56,603 nucleotides of DNA from Streptomyces acidicola (GTDB taxonomy: Bacteria; Actinomycetota; Actinomycetes; Streptomycetales; Streptomycetaceae). Below are positions 9,078 through 18,671 of this stretch, one piece after another. Where the stretch lies: contig NZ_VMNX01000029.1 of assembly GCF_009377235.1 (NCBI RefSeq), positions 1 through 56,603 on the forward strand, written 5' to 3'. The notes under the pieces are model-generated. The model worked only from the letters and a program-made list of their open reading frames with translations. It was not told the origin of the DNA and did not search any database. Numbering within the stretch: position 1 is the first letter of the stretch; each line of letters begins with the position of its first letter. A program made the translations under genes and the position numbers.

Positions 9078-9866
9078 TTACTGGTCGCGGAACCGCACGA
9101 TCTTGACGAACTCGTCGGCGTCCAGGGAGGCGCCCCCGACCAGGGCACCGTCGATGTCGGCCTGCGCCATGATCTCCGCGACGTTGCCGGCCTTGACGGA
9201 GCCGCCGTACTGGATGCGGACCTGGTCGGCCACCTCCTGCGAGTACAGCTCGGCGATCTTGCCGCGGACGGCCGCGCAGACCTCCTGGGCGTCCGCGGCG
9301 CCGCAGACCTTGCCGGTGCCGATGGCCCAGACCGGCTCGTACGCGATCACGATCGACTCGACCTGCTCGGCGGGGACACCCTTCAGGCCGCCCTCGACCT
9401 GGGCGAGCGTGTGCGTGACGTGGTTGCCCGCCTCGCGGATCTCCAGCTCCTCGCCGACGCACAGGATCGGGGTGATGCCGTGCTTGAAGGCGGCCTTGAC
9501 CTTGGCGTTGCAGAGCTCGTCGGTCTCGTTGTGGTACTGGCGGCGCTCGGAGTGGCCGACGGCCACGAAGGTGCACTTGAGCTTGGCCAGCATCGAGCCG
9601 GAGATCTCGCCGGTGTAGGCGCCACCGTCGTGGGCCGAGATGTCCTGGGCACCGAACTTGATCTTGAGCTTGTCGCCGTCGACCAGGGTCTGCACGGAGC
9701 GCAGGTCGGTGAAGGGCGGCAGGACGGCGACCTCGACGGCCTCGTAGTCCTTGTCGGCCAGGGCGAAGGCGAGCTTCTGGACGTGGGCGATGGCCTCAAG
9801 GTGGTTGAGGTTCATCTTCCAGTTGCCCGCCATCAGCGGCGTTCGCCCTTGGGCAGTGGCAGTCAT
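9078..9866 (-). CDS. tpiA: Triosephosphate isomerase
   Basis: It interconverts dihydroxyacetone phosphate and glyceraldehyde 3-phosphate. The 262-residue TIM barrel has the substrate lysine segment [10 protein letters not shown] near residue 14, the catalytic histidine in VGHSERRQY near residue 103, and the catalytic glutamate in the signature [12 protein letters not shown] near residue 175. The phosphate loop [10 protein letters not shown] is near residue 220. The gene begins 5 bases after the pgk stop and its ribosome binding site lies inside the end of pgk, so the two are coupled. secG follows after about 110 bases. Confidence 0.97.
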   Translation of the reverse strand: MTATAQGRTPLMAGNWKMNLNHLEAIAHVQKLAFALADKDYEAVEVAVLPPFTDLRSVQTLVDGDKLKIKFGAQDISAHDGGAYTGEISGSMLAKLKCTFVAVGHSERRQYHNETDELCNAKVKAAFKHGITPILCVGEELEIREAGNHVTHTLAQVEGGLKGVPAEQVESIVIAYEPVWAIGTGKVCGAADAQEVCAAVRGKIAELYSQEVADQVRIQYGGSVKAGNVAEIMAQADIDGALVGGASLDADEFVKIVRFRDQ

Positions 9867-9871
9867 GTGGT

Positions 9872-11083
9872 TCAGTCCTCCAGTGCGGCGAGGCCGGGGA
9901 GCGTCTTGCCCTCGAGGTATTCGAGGGAGGCGCCGCCCCCGGTCGAGATGTGGCCGAATGCGGCCTCGTCGAAGCCCAGGATGCGCACAGCCGCGGCGGA
10001 GTCACCGCCGCCGACGACCGTGAAGGCCTTGGAATCGACGAGTGCCTGGGCGACCGCCTTGGTGCCCTCGGCGAAATCGGGGTGTTCGAAGACGCCCATC
10101 GGGCCGTTCCAGAAGACGGTGGCCGCGTCGGTGATCTTCGAGGTGTAGAGCTTGCGGGTCTCCGGACCGATGTCGAGACCCAGCTGATCGGCCGGGATGG
10201 CGTCCGCGGCGACGGCGGTGGGGTGGGCGGGAGCCTTGGTCTTCAGGTCCGGGAACGCGGGCGCGACCAGCGTGTCGACCGGCAGGACCAGCTCGACGCC
10301 GGTCTTCTCCGCGCGCTCGATGTACTCGATGACCGCCGGGATCTGGTCCTCCTGGACGAGCGACGTGCCGATCTCGTACCCCTTGGCCTTGAGGAAGGTG
10401 TACGCCATGCCGCCGCCGATGAGGATGCGGTCGGCCTTGCCGAGCAGTTGGTCGATGACGGCGAGTTTGTCGGAGACCTTGGCACCGCCGAGCACGACGA
10501 CGTAAGGGCGCTGGACGTCCTCGGTGAGCTTCTTGAGGACGGTGACCTCGTTCGCGATCAGGTAGCCGGCGGCGTGCGGCAGCCGGGCCGGGAGGTCGTA
10601 CACGGAGGCGTGCCTGCGGTGCACGGCGCCGAAGCCGTCGCCCACGTAGACGTCGGCGAGGGCGGCCAGCTGGTCCGCGAAGGCGCCGCGCTCGGCGTCG
10701 TCCTTGGAGGTCTCGCCGGGGTTGAAGCGGAGGTTCTCGATGACCGCGACCTGGCCGCCGGTCAGGGCCGCCACCGTGGTCCTGGCGGACTCGCCGACCG
10801 TGTCGGTCGCGAACTCCACATCGGTGCCGAGGAGTTCACCGAGCCGGGCGGCGGCCGGGGCGAGCGAGAAGGCCGGGTCCGGGGCGCCCTTGGGACGGCC
10901 GAGGTGCGAGGCGACGACCACGCGGGCACCCGCCTCGGCGAGGGCCTTGACGGTGGGCACGACGGCGCGGATGCGGCCGTCGTCGGTGATGACGGTGCCG
11001 TCGAGCGGCACGTTGAGGTCGGCGCGGACAAAGACCCGCTTGCCGCCGACGCCTTCGGCGAGGAGTTCGTCGATTGTCTTCAT
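9872..11083 (-). CDS. pgk: Phosphoglycerate kinase
   Basis: It makes ATP from 1,3-bisphosphoglycerate in lower glycolysis. The 403-residue monomer has the N-terminal signature [15 protein letters not shown] near residue 15, the hinge and nucleotide-binding region [12 protein letters not shown] near 198, and the C-terminal GGGDSAAAV (ATP-binding glycine loop) near 360. The ATG has AGGAG shortly upstream. A strong hairpin separates it from the upstream gap gene, so pgk-tpiA-secG may be transcribed partly by read-through from gap and partly from its own promoter. Confidence 0.97.
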   Translation of the reverse strand: MKTIDELLAEGVGGKRVFVRADLNVPLDGTVITDDGRIRAVVPTVKALAEAGARVVVASHLGRPKGAPDPAFSLAPAAARLGELLGTDVEFATDTVGESARTTVAALTGGQVAVIENLRFNPGETSKDDAERGAFADQLAALADVYVGDGFGAVHRRHASVYDLPARLPHAAGYLIANEVTVLKKLTEDVQRPYVVVLGGAKVSDKLAVIDQLLGKADRILIGGGMAYTFLKAKGYEIGTSLVQEDQIPAVIEYIERAEKTGVELVLPVDTLVAPAFPDLKTKAPAHPTAVAADAIPADQLGLDIGPETRKLYTSKITDAATVFWNGPMGVFEHPDFAEGTKAVAQALVDSKAFTVVGGGDSAAAVRILGFDEAAFGHISTGGGASLEYLEGKTLPGLAALED

Positions 11084-11141
11084 GGGGGACTCCTGAGGGA
11101 GGGCTCTTGTGGCCGGAGGGCTGATCGATCCGTACGTACAG

Positions 11142-11181
11142 CAGGGCTCGGTCAGCGCGGCGGTGCGCTGACCGAGCCCTG
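11142..11181 (-). terminator. Perfect 17-bp hairpin between gap and pgk
   Basis: CAGGGCTCGGTCAGCGC and its exact reverse complement flank the loop GGCGGT. It lies 28 bases beyond the gap stop and 58 bases before the pgk start, on a strand where both genes run the same way. It could terminate most gap transcripts or act as an RNA processing and stability element that lets gap exceed pgk. Confidence 0.75.
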
Positions 11182-11209
11182 CCTCACATCGAAGTGCCTG
11201 CTCCGGGCC

Positions 11210-12241
<1,032 letters not shown>

Positions 12242-12338
12242 TTACGAGACCGGCGAGCTGTAATGGGATGTCCCCGACCGCATACGACCCTACCTCCCTG
12301 AGGCGGCGGGAGTGGCATCAAGCACGCCCTATACACGA

Positions 12339-12380
12339 CAGGGCGGCCCGTACCTGTCAGTAGAGGTACGGACCGCCCTG
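12339..12380 (-). terminator. 17-bp hairpin between the M14 peptidase and gap
   Basis: CAGGGCGGCCCGTACCT (12339-12355) and AGGTACGGACCGCCCTG (12364-12380) flank an 8-base loop. The one mismatch on the plus strand becomes a G-U pair in minus-strand RNA, so the stem is fully paired when read from the peptidase gene that ends at 12439. A run of five T follows on the plus strand only. Confidence 0.7.
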
Positions 12381-12438
12381 TTTTTGCAGGCTGATTACCA
12401 GATATCGGACACCGGCCTCTGGTCGGTGACCTTCGGTG

Positions 12439-15390
12439 TCAGCCCTTCAGTGCGTCCAGCGCCCTGCGCAGCAGAGCCGTGCGGTCGGCGGCCGCGCTGA
12501 CGTGCTCCAGGCCGAAGCCCAGCAGGACGGTGTCCCCGGTGGTGACCGCTCCGTACGTCTTGAACAACTCGCCGGACAGGCCCCAGTCCTTGACGACCGC
12601 CGGGCTGCCCGCGGGCGGTCCGGGTGTGCTCCACGCGCCCAGGGACGTCTCGAAGCCCTCGGTCTGACCGGCCGTGCCGCCGATGACGACGGACGCGTTG
12701 TCGGCGAGAACGCCGCGGCCGCCGGAACCGGGATCCGTGATGTAGCCGATCGAGACCTCGACCGTCTTCCCGGCATACGCGGACAGGTCGAACTCGACCT
12801 GCTGCCAGCCGTCGGAGGCTCCGGTGAAGCTGTTCCAGGTGCCGCTGGTGCCGGTGGGCGTGCAGCCGCTGTCGCCGAGTGTCAGATAGCGCTTCAGAGC
12901 CGGGTGCGTCTGGATGAAGAACCCGGCCCCGCACTCGGCGGGCACGGCCGTGGAGGTGGCGCCGCCCGCCTCCGGGAGCGTGGTCCAGTCGTCTGCCCCC
13001 GCCGTGCGCGCCTCCAGTACCGCGTGGTCGTAGCCTTCCTCGGTGTCCCACAGGAGCTGGGTGCGCAGGGCGGGCTTGTCGGTGGCGCTCACGGAGGTGA
13101 GGTCGATGGTGCGGGTGAGGCGGTTCCAGGCGTAGTCGCTGTGCGTGGCGGCCGCCATGGACGCGCCCTCGTACGGGCCGAACGGGTTGACGGTCCCGGG
13201 GTACTGGCCCGCGCCGGCGCTCTCGAACTGCGGGAACGTCTCCAGGGGCAGGATGTCCGAGGTGACACTGAACGATCCGGCCGAGTTCAGCGGATTGCCG
13301 GGCGCGTCGCCGAGCGTTGCCGTGGCGCCCCCGAGCTTGCCGCTGCCCGCGAAGGCGGTGGCGTTCGACAGGGACGTACGGGTGTAGGCGCCCAGGTAGT
13401 ACTGGCTGAAGTCGTTCGACAGGGTGCCCCCGCCGAGGTCGACGGAACCGCCGGCGCTCTCGCCCGCCTCGATCAGCTTGCCGCCCTCGTTGAGGAAGGC
13501 GCGCAGTTCGAGCTGGGTGGCGTTGCCCGGGCGGGCGGCGCCCGTGGAGTGGACGACCGTCGTGAAGTGGCCGAGGACGCCGAGGGCGTCGGGGGCGCCC
13601 TGGGTGGCGACGTCCCAGACGACCGCCTTCTTGCCGTTCGCCTTGAGCGCGTCCACGTAGGTCTGTGCCTGGGTCGCGGCCGCGCCCTCCTCGGCGACCA
13701 CGAGGGTGTCCGCCCTGGGCCGCTCGGCGACCGTGTACGTGAAGTGCTCGCTGAAGGTGGGCCTGCCGCTCTTCGTCTCGCCGGTGAACCAGACCTCGAC
13801 CTTGTCGCCGGGGTCGCCGTCCGCGACCTTGGCCCGGTACTCGTCGAAGTACAGGTTGTCCTCACCGCCGTAGGTCTCGCCGCCCTTCCAGGGCATGAGC
13901 GCCATGTCGTGTGTTCGGCCGCCGTTGACGCGGTACTTGAGCTCCTTGTCGCGCACGGACTTCCGTACGACGACGGAGACCTCCTGGTCGGCGCCGCGCG
14001 AGTACGACGTGGTGAAGGGCGCCGGGGTGAAGTCGGGGGCGTCGATCCCCACCGAGGACTTCGGCTGGTCGGGCTTCGCGGCGGACTCGGCGACGGAGAG
14101 CGCGAACGGGATGTTCTTCTCGAACTCCTGCTGGATCAGCTTCTCGTCGTCCGGGAAGGTGAAGATCGACCCGCAGTCCCTGGCCTCCCAGGCGTCGTCC
14201 GGGTCGGCGTTGGACGCCGTCTCACAGGTCGACATCTCCGGGGTGAACATCGCCGTGCCGTTGACGTTGGCCGCGTGGCCGTCCGCCTCGCCGTTGGTCG
14301 TGTAGAGCTCGGAGGAGAGCTGCGGGTGGTAGCCCGGGATCGCCGAGTTCTCGGGTGTGCCGGCGAGGGACTTGTAGAGCACGTCGTCCGGGGTGGGAGT
14401 GGCCACCTGCCAGCCGACTCCGTAGAGGAGCAGTTCGGCGGCCGAGTGGTAGTTGATGCCGTACTTGAAGCCGATGCGCTTCTCGAAGGCGTCGAGGGCC
14501 TTGGTCTCGGGCTCGGAGTTCGGGCCGGCGCCGCGGTAGGTCTGGCTAGTGGGGAAGGGGGACGAACCCTCGTCGTCGTAGCCCCACTTGTAGGCGAAGT
14601 TGCGGTTGAGGTCGACGCCGTCGCCGATGGCGATCTGGCCGTCGCCGTTGTTGTCGCGCATGTTCTTGCGCCACTGGCGGTCGCCGTCGGCCTGGTGGGT
14701 GAAGTCGTAGCCGTCCGGGTTGGCGGAGAGCACGAACCACAGTTCGGTCGAGTCGACGATCTTCTTGATGCGCTTGTCGGTCCCGTAGTTGTCCAGGTAG
14801 TGGTGCATCAGGCGCCGGGTCATCTCCGGCGTGATCCACTCGCGCGCGTGCTGGTTGGACATGTACAGGACGGAGGGCTTGGCGCCGTCCTTGGCGTTCT
14901 TGGCGTTCTTGGTGAGCTTGAGGGCCAGGATGTCCTGTCCCTGGAGGGTCTTGCCGATGGAGACCACCTTGGTGAGGGACGGGTGCTCCTGGCCCGTCCG
15001 GATGATCTCCTCCTTGAGGTTGCCCGCCCCGCTGTAGGGCCGGTAGACCCCCTCCCCGGCGGCGGCCACGCGCGCGCGTGCCTTCGCCGTGAGCGTGTGC
15101 TCCTTGAGGTCGACGCCCTTTTGTGCCAGCCCCTCGGCCTGCTTGTCGGTCAGGTAGACCTCGACGGTGGCCCTGCCCTTGTCGGGTGCCTGTTCGCCGA
15201 GTTCGTGACTGTCCTGGCCGGCCGCGAGCAGCAGGGGTATCTGCTGCCGGGTGACCTCGGCTCGGTAGACCTTGACCTCGTCCCCGTCGGGAGAACCGCT
15301 CGTCTCCGCGGCGTGGGCGATGGGTGCGAGTCCCGCGCCGCCGAGCAGGAGCGCGCCAACAGCGAGGATCGGTCTCGCTTTTCGTCTCAT
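12439..15390 (-). CDS. Secreted zinc carboxypeptidase, M14 family, with large C-terminal extension
   Basis: A 983-residue exported metallopeptidase. Residues 1-28 form a Sec signal peptide (MRRKAR, a hydrophobic core, then AHA before AET). The M14 domain (about residues 115-440) has the zinc ligands H181 and E184 in QHAREW and H315 in NYHSAAE. Substrate-binding NPDG lies at 224-227 and LNRNF at 261-265, and the catalytic E385 is in FTPEMS. The following 500 residues are not part of the catalytic domain. They include a region read as LVVAEEGAAATQAQTYVDAL, which looks like a Rossmann-like or class I glutamine-amidotransferase-like fold, and a C-terminal beta-rich MAM/immune-inhibitor-A-like region (WNSFTGASDGWQQVEFDLS). 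It stands alone between two hairpins. Confidence 0.9.
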   Translation of the reverse strand: MRRKARPILAVGALLLGGAGLAPIAHAAETSGSPDGDEVKVYRAEVTRQQIPLLLAAGQDSHELGEQAPDKGRATVEVYLTDKQAEGLAQKGVDLKEHTLTAKARARVAAAGEGVYRPYSGAGNLKEEIIRTGQEHPSLTKVVSIGKTLQGQDILALKLTKNAKNAKDGAKPSVLYMSNQHAREWITPEMTRRLMHHYLDNYGTDKRIKKIVDSTELWFVLSANPDGYDFTHQADGDRQWRKNMRDNNGDGQIAIGDGVDLNRNFAYKWGYDDEGSSPFPTSQTYRGAGPNSEPETKALDAFEKRIGFKYGINYHSAAELLLYGVGWQVATPTPDDVLYKSLAGTPENSAIPGYHPQLSSELYTTNGEADGHAANVNGTAMFTPEMSTCETASNADPDDAWEARDCGSIFTFPDDEKLIQQEFEKNIPFALSVAESAAKPDQPKSSVGIDAPDFTPAPFTTSYSRGADQEVSVVVRKSVRDKELKYRVNGGRTHDMALMPWKGGETYGGEDNLYFDEYRAKVADGDPGDKVEVWFTGETKSGRPTFSEHFTYTVAERPRADTLVVAEEGAAATQAQTYVDALKANGKKAVVWDVATQGAPDALGVLGHFTTVVHSTGAARPGNATQLELRAFLNEGGKLIEAGESAGGSVDLGGGTLSNDFSQYYLGAYTRTSLSNATAFAGSGKLGGATATLGDAPGNPLNSAGSFSVTSDILPLETFPQFESAGAGQYPGTVNPFGPYEGASMAAATHSDYAWNRLTRTIDLTSVSATDKPALRTQLLWDTEEGYDHAVLEARTAGADDWTTLPEAGGATSTAVPAECGAGFFIQTHPALKRYLTLGDSGCTPTGTSGTWNSFTGASDGWQQVEFDLSAYAGKTVEVSIGYITDPGSGGRGVLADNASVVIGGTAGQTEGFETSLGAWSTPGPPAGSPAVVKDWGLSGELFKTYGAVTTGDTVLLGFGLEHVSAAADRTALLRRALDALKG

Positions 15391-15406
15391 AAGCCCCCCT
15401 TGCAGT

Positions 15407-15426
15407 GGTTCGCCACGCGGCGAACC
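15407..15426 (-). promoter_or_regulatory. Inverted repeat in the peptidase leader
   Basis: GGTTCGCC (15407-15414) and GGCGAACC (15419-15426) form a perfect 8-bp inverted repeat with spacer ACGC. It begins 17 bases upstream of the peptidase start codon. A second symmetric element, two TCATGA palindromes 4 bases apart (15436-15441 and 15446-15451), lies just upstream. Either could be an operator; the first could also be an RNA hairpin near the ribosome binding site. Confidence 0.45.
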
Positions 15427-15502
15427 ATGCCAGGCTCATGACAGTTCATGATCGAGTCAAGGGTGCGTCAGGAAGGCGCAATGGAGTTCCCAAGAACGAC
15501 GA

Positions 15503-15545
15503 ACGCCGGTGCCGAACGCCCCATGCGGGCGACGGGCACCGGCGT
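15503..15545 (-). terminator. Hairpin downstream of whiA
   Basis: ACGCCGGTGCC and GGCACCGGCGT are perfect 11-bp arms around a 21-base loop. The element lies about 57 bases past the whiA stop and is well placed to end the uvrC-rapZ-yvcK-whiA transcript. Confidence 0.6.
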
Positions 15546-15601
15546 GTCGGCGAACCCGAGATCTCGTCTGACGGGCAGTCATCCCATCAGGCCGACGGTA
15601 G

Positions 15602-16591
15602 TCATCCCACCAGGTTGTCGGCCATCTCCTCGGTGAGGTTGGACTCGGTGCCGGGGATGCCGAGATCGGCGGCCCGCTTGTCGGCCATGGCCAGCAGCCG
15701 GCGGATACGGCCCGCGACGGCGTCCTTGGTCAGCGGCGGGTCGGCGAGCGCGCCCAGCTCCTCCAGGGAGGCCTGCTTGTGCTCCATGCGGAGGCGGCCG
15801 GCGGCCGCGAGGTGCTCGGGCACCTCGTCGGCCAGGATCTCCAGGGCGCGCTGGACCCGGGCTCCGGCGGCCACGGCCGCGCGGGCCGAACGGCGCAGGT
15901 TGGCGTCGTCGAAGTTGGCGAGGCGGTTCGCCGTGGCGCGGACCTCGCGGCGCATCCGCCGCTCCTCCCAGGCCAGCACGGACTCGTGGGCGCCGAGACG
16001 GGTGAGAAGCGCGCCGATCGCGTCGCCGTCCCGGACGACTACCCGGTCCACGCCCCGTACCTCGCGGGCCTTCGCGGCGATCGACAGTCGGCGGGCCGCG
16101 CCGACCAGGGCGAGCGCGGCTTCCGGGCCCGGGCAGGTCACCTCCAGGGAGGACGAGCGGCCGGGCTCGGTCAGCGAGCCGTGCGACAGGAACGCCCCGC
16201 GCCAGGCCGCCTCCGCGTCACAGGTCGCCCCGGAGACGACCTGAGGGGGCAGGCCCCGGATCGGGCGGCCCCGGCCGTCGACGAGTCCGGTCTGGCGGGC
16301 CAGCTGGTCGCCGCCCGCGACCACGCGCACCACGTAGCGGGAGCCGCGGCGCAGTCCGCCGGGTGCCATCACGATCAGCTCGGAGCTGTGGCCGAAGATC
16401 TCCAGGATGTCCCGCTTGAGCCGGCGCGCCGCCATCGCGGTGTCAAGCTCCGCCTCGATCACGATGCGGCCGCTCACCAGGTGCAGCCCGCCCGCGAACC
16501 GCAGGATCGCCGAGACCTCCGCCTTTCTGCAGCAGGTCCGGGTGACGGGTAGCCGGGAGATCTCGTCCTTCACCGCTGCCGTCATCGCCAT
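15602..16591 (-). CDS. whiA: Sporulation regulator WhiA
   Basis: WhiA acts with WhiB in Streptomyces to start sporulation septation and is conserved, with other roles, in most Gram-positive bacteria. The 329-residue protein has the expected layout. It has an N-terminal domain opening [19 protein letters not shown], a degenerate LAGLIDADG-type fold with [12 protein letters not shown] near residue 130, and a C-terminal helix-turn-helix region [21 protein letters not shown] near residue 280. It overlaps the end of yvcK by 10 bases, the standard arrangement in Gram-positive bacteria. Its ribosome binding site therefore lies inside yvcK. Confidence 0.97.
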   Translation of the reverse strand: MAMTAAVKDEISRLPVTRTCCRKAEVSAILRFAGGLHLVSGRIVIEAELDTAMAARRLKRDILEIFGHSSELIVMAPGGLRRGSRYVVRVVAGGDQLARQTGLVDGRGRPIRGLPPQVVSGATCDAEAAWRGAFLSHGSLTEPGRSSSLEVTCPGPEAALALVGAARRLSIAAKAREVRGVDRVVVRDGDAIGALLTRLGAHESVLAWEERRMRREVRATANRLANFDDANLRRSARAAVAAGARVQRALEILADEVPEHLAAAGRLRMEHKQASLEELGALADPPLTKDAVAGRIRRLLAMADKRAADLGIPGTESNLTEEMADNLVG

Positions 16592-17652
16592 GGGCCGATC
16601 CTTCCATGCATCCGAAAAATACGGTCGTACGCGGCGGCCAGCAGCTCCGGGTCGTGCCGCGGCGAGCCGTCGGTCCGGGCCACCGGGGCCAGCTCGACCG
16701 CGGCACCGAACCGCTTGGCCGCGTCGGTGAGCGACGCGCGGTCGGGCACGGCGGCCGTGTCGGCCAGCACCACGTCCAGGGCGAGTTTAGGGGCGTGTCG
16801 TGCCAAAACCTCCAAATGACGCTGCGGGGAGAAGCCCTCGGTTTCTCCGGGCTGCGGTGCGAGGTTCAAGGACAGCACCCGGCGCGCCTTCGTCTGGGTG
16901 AGGGCGCCGAGCAGCTCGGGCACGAGGAGGTGCGGGATGACCGACGAGAACCAGGAGCCCGGTCCGAGCACCACCCAGTCCGCGTCCATGACCGCCTCGA
17001 CGGCCTCGGGGACCGCGGGCGGGTCGTGCGGCACGAGGTGCACGGACTGCACCTCGCCGGGCGTGAGCGCGACGGTCGCCTGTCCCCGTACGGTGTCGAC
17101 GTCGTCCGGGCGCTGCGGGTCGTGGCCTTTGACCAGCGCCTGGAGTTCCAGGGGTACGGCGGACATGGGCAGCACCCGGCCGTGGGCGCCCAGGAGCCGG
17201 CCGACCAGGTCGAGGGCCTGGACGTGGTCGCCGAGCTGCTCCCACAGGGCGACGATCAGCAGGTTGCCGACCGCGTGCTCGTGCAGGTCGCCCTTGCTCT
17301 GGAAGCGGTGCTGGATGACACGGGCCCAGGTCTGCCCCCAGTCGTCGTCGCCGCACAGCGCGGCCAGCGCCTTGCGCAGGTCGCCGGGCGGGAGCACACC
17401 CAGCTCGTCACGCAGGCGCCCGCTGGAGCCACCGTCGTCGGCCACGGTGACGACGGCCGTGAGGTCTCCGGTGATCCGGCGCAGTGCGGCGAGCGAGGCG
17501 GACAGGCCCATGCCGCCGCCGAGTGCGACCACCTTGGGCTGGGCGCCCCGGCGGCGTACCCGCCCGCCGCGGGCAGCGGCGGGTCTGCCCCCTCGCTCGT
17601 CCTGGCTGACCCTCCGCAGTCTGCTCAGCCGCAGAGCGGCACGTCCCGTCAT
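16582..17652 (-). CDS. yvcK: YvcK/CofD-like protein (putative gluconeogenesis factor)
   Basis: YvcK-family proteins share the CofD fold, bind UDP-GlcNAc in B. subtilis, and are needed for normal growth on gluconeogenic carbon sources and for cell-wall morphology. The 356-residue protein has the glycine-rich motif [16 protein letters not shown] near residue 44 and the conserved [16 protein letters not shown] near residue 70. [19 protein letters not shown] near residue 225 is also typical. The first 38 residues form a basic Arg-rich extension. It overlaps rapZ by 4 bases and whiA by 10, within the conserved rapZ-yvcK-whiA block. Confidence 0.95.
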   Translation of the reverse strand: MTGRAALRLSRLRRVSQDERGGRPAAARGGRVRRRGAQPKVVALGGGMGLSASLAALRRITGDLTAVVTVADDGGSSGRLRDELGVLPPGDLRKALAALCGDDDWGQTWARVIQHRFQSKGDLHEHAVGNLLIVALWEQLGDHVQALDLVGRLLGAHGRVLPMSAVPLELQALVKGHDPQRPDDVDTVRGQATVALTPGEVQSVHLVPHDPPAVPEAVEAVMDADWVVLGPGSWFSSVIPHLLVPELLGALTQTKARRVLSLNLAPQPGETEGFSPQRHLEVLARHAPKLALDVVLADTAAVPDRASLTDAAKRFGAAVELAPVARTDGSPRHDPELLAAAYDRIFRMHGRIGPWR

Positions 17653-18671
17653 TCGCGGCCCATGTCGCGGTGCACGACCACGGTCTCCACGCCCTGGGAG
17701 GCGAGGCGGGCGGCGAGCTTCTCGGAGGTGGCGACCGAGCGGTGCTTGCCGCCGGTGCAGCCGACCGCGACGGTCACGTACCGCTTGCCCTCACGGCGGT
17801 AGCCGGCGGCGATGAGCTGCAGCAGCTCCGCGTAGCGGTCGAGGAACTCCTTGGCTCCGGGCTGGTTGAAGACGTAGTTGGACACCTCCTCGTTGAGCCC
17901 GGTGTAGGGGCGCAGCTCGGGGACCCAGTGCGGGTTCGGCAGGAAGCGCATGTCCACGACCAGGTCGGCGTCCACCGGAAGGCCGTACTTGAAGCCGAAG
18001 GACATGACGGTGGCCCGCAGCTCGGGCTCTTCCTCGCCGGCGAACTGGGCGTCCATCTTGGCGCGCAGCTCGTGCACGTTCAGGCTGGAGGTGTCGATCA
18101 CCAGGTCGGCGTCGCCGCGCAGCTCGCGCAGCAGCTCGCGCTCGGCGGCGATGCCGTCGACGATGCGGCCGTCGCCCTGGAGGGGGTGCGGTCGCCGTAC
18201 GGACTCGAAGCGGCGGACCAGGGCCTCGTCGGAGGACTCCAGGAACACGATCCGCCGGGTGACGTGCTTCGCCGCCAGGTCCGCGAGGGACTCGCGAAGG
18301 TTGTCGAAGAAGCGGCGGCCGCGGACGTCCACGACGACCGCGATCCGCGCCACATTGCCCTGGGAGCGGGCGCCGAGCTCCACCATGGTGGGGATCAGCG
18401 CGGGCGGCAGGTTGTCGACGACGAACCAGCCGAGGTCCTCCAGGCACTTGGCGGCCGTCGACCGTCCGGCGCCGGACATGCCGGAGATGATGACCAGCTC
18501 GGGGATGGCCGCCTCGGGGACCGCGGCCGATTCGATGCCCGTACTCACGTCTGCTCCGTCTTCCTGGGGCGCTGGGTGCTGGGAGGCGTGCTCACCCGCT
18601 TCCGTGGGGGCTTCCTCGCGCCGTGCCGTGTGTTCCTGGTGTTCTTGTTCGCGCGTGTCGTGCTCGGTCAT
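17649..18671 (-). CDS. rapZ: RNase adapter protein RapZ family (nucleotide-binding)
   Basis: RapZ in E. coli guides RNase E to GlmZ RNA and controls glucosamine-6-phosphate synthase; the role in actinobacteria is less clear. From the ATG at 18671 the protein has 340 residues. The P-loop [12 protein letters not shown] lies at residues 61-72 and carries Arg where Walker A usually has Lys. The C-terminal signature [14 protein letters not shown] and [16 protein letters not shown] are typical. The first 50 residues are rich in Glu, His and Gln. A GTG at 18548 would remove most of this extension and give 299 residues. The ATG overlaps the uvrC stop (ATGA), which favours the long form. Confidence 0.93.
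   Translation of the reverse strand: MTEHDTREQEHQEHTARREEAPTEAGEHASQHPAPQEDGADVSTGIESAAVPEAAIPELVIISGMSGAGRSTAAKCLEDLGWFVVDNLPPALIPTMVELGARSQGNVARIAVVVDVRGRRFFDNLRESLADLAAKHVTRRIVFLESSDEALVRRFESVRRPHPLQGDGRIVDGIAAERELLRELRGDADLVIDTSSLNVHELRAKMDAQFAGEEEPELRATVMSFGFKYGLPVDADLVVDMRFLPNPHWVPELRPYTGLNEEVSNYVFNQPGAKEFLDRYAELLQLIAAGYRREGKRYVTVAVGCTGGKHRSVATSEKLAARLASQGVETVVVHRDMGRE

Noticed and set aside
12436..15441. A 1001-codon open frame on the plus strand opposite the M14 peptidase
   Set aside because: It is the antisense shadow of a strongly biased high-GC gene; the peptide is Arg/Val/Gly/Leu-rich with no family features, while the minus strand has a full signal peptide and catalytic site.
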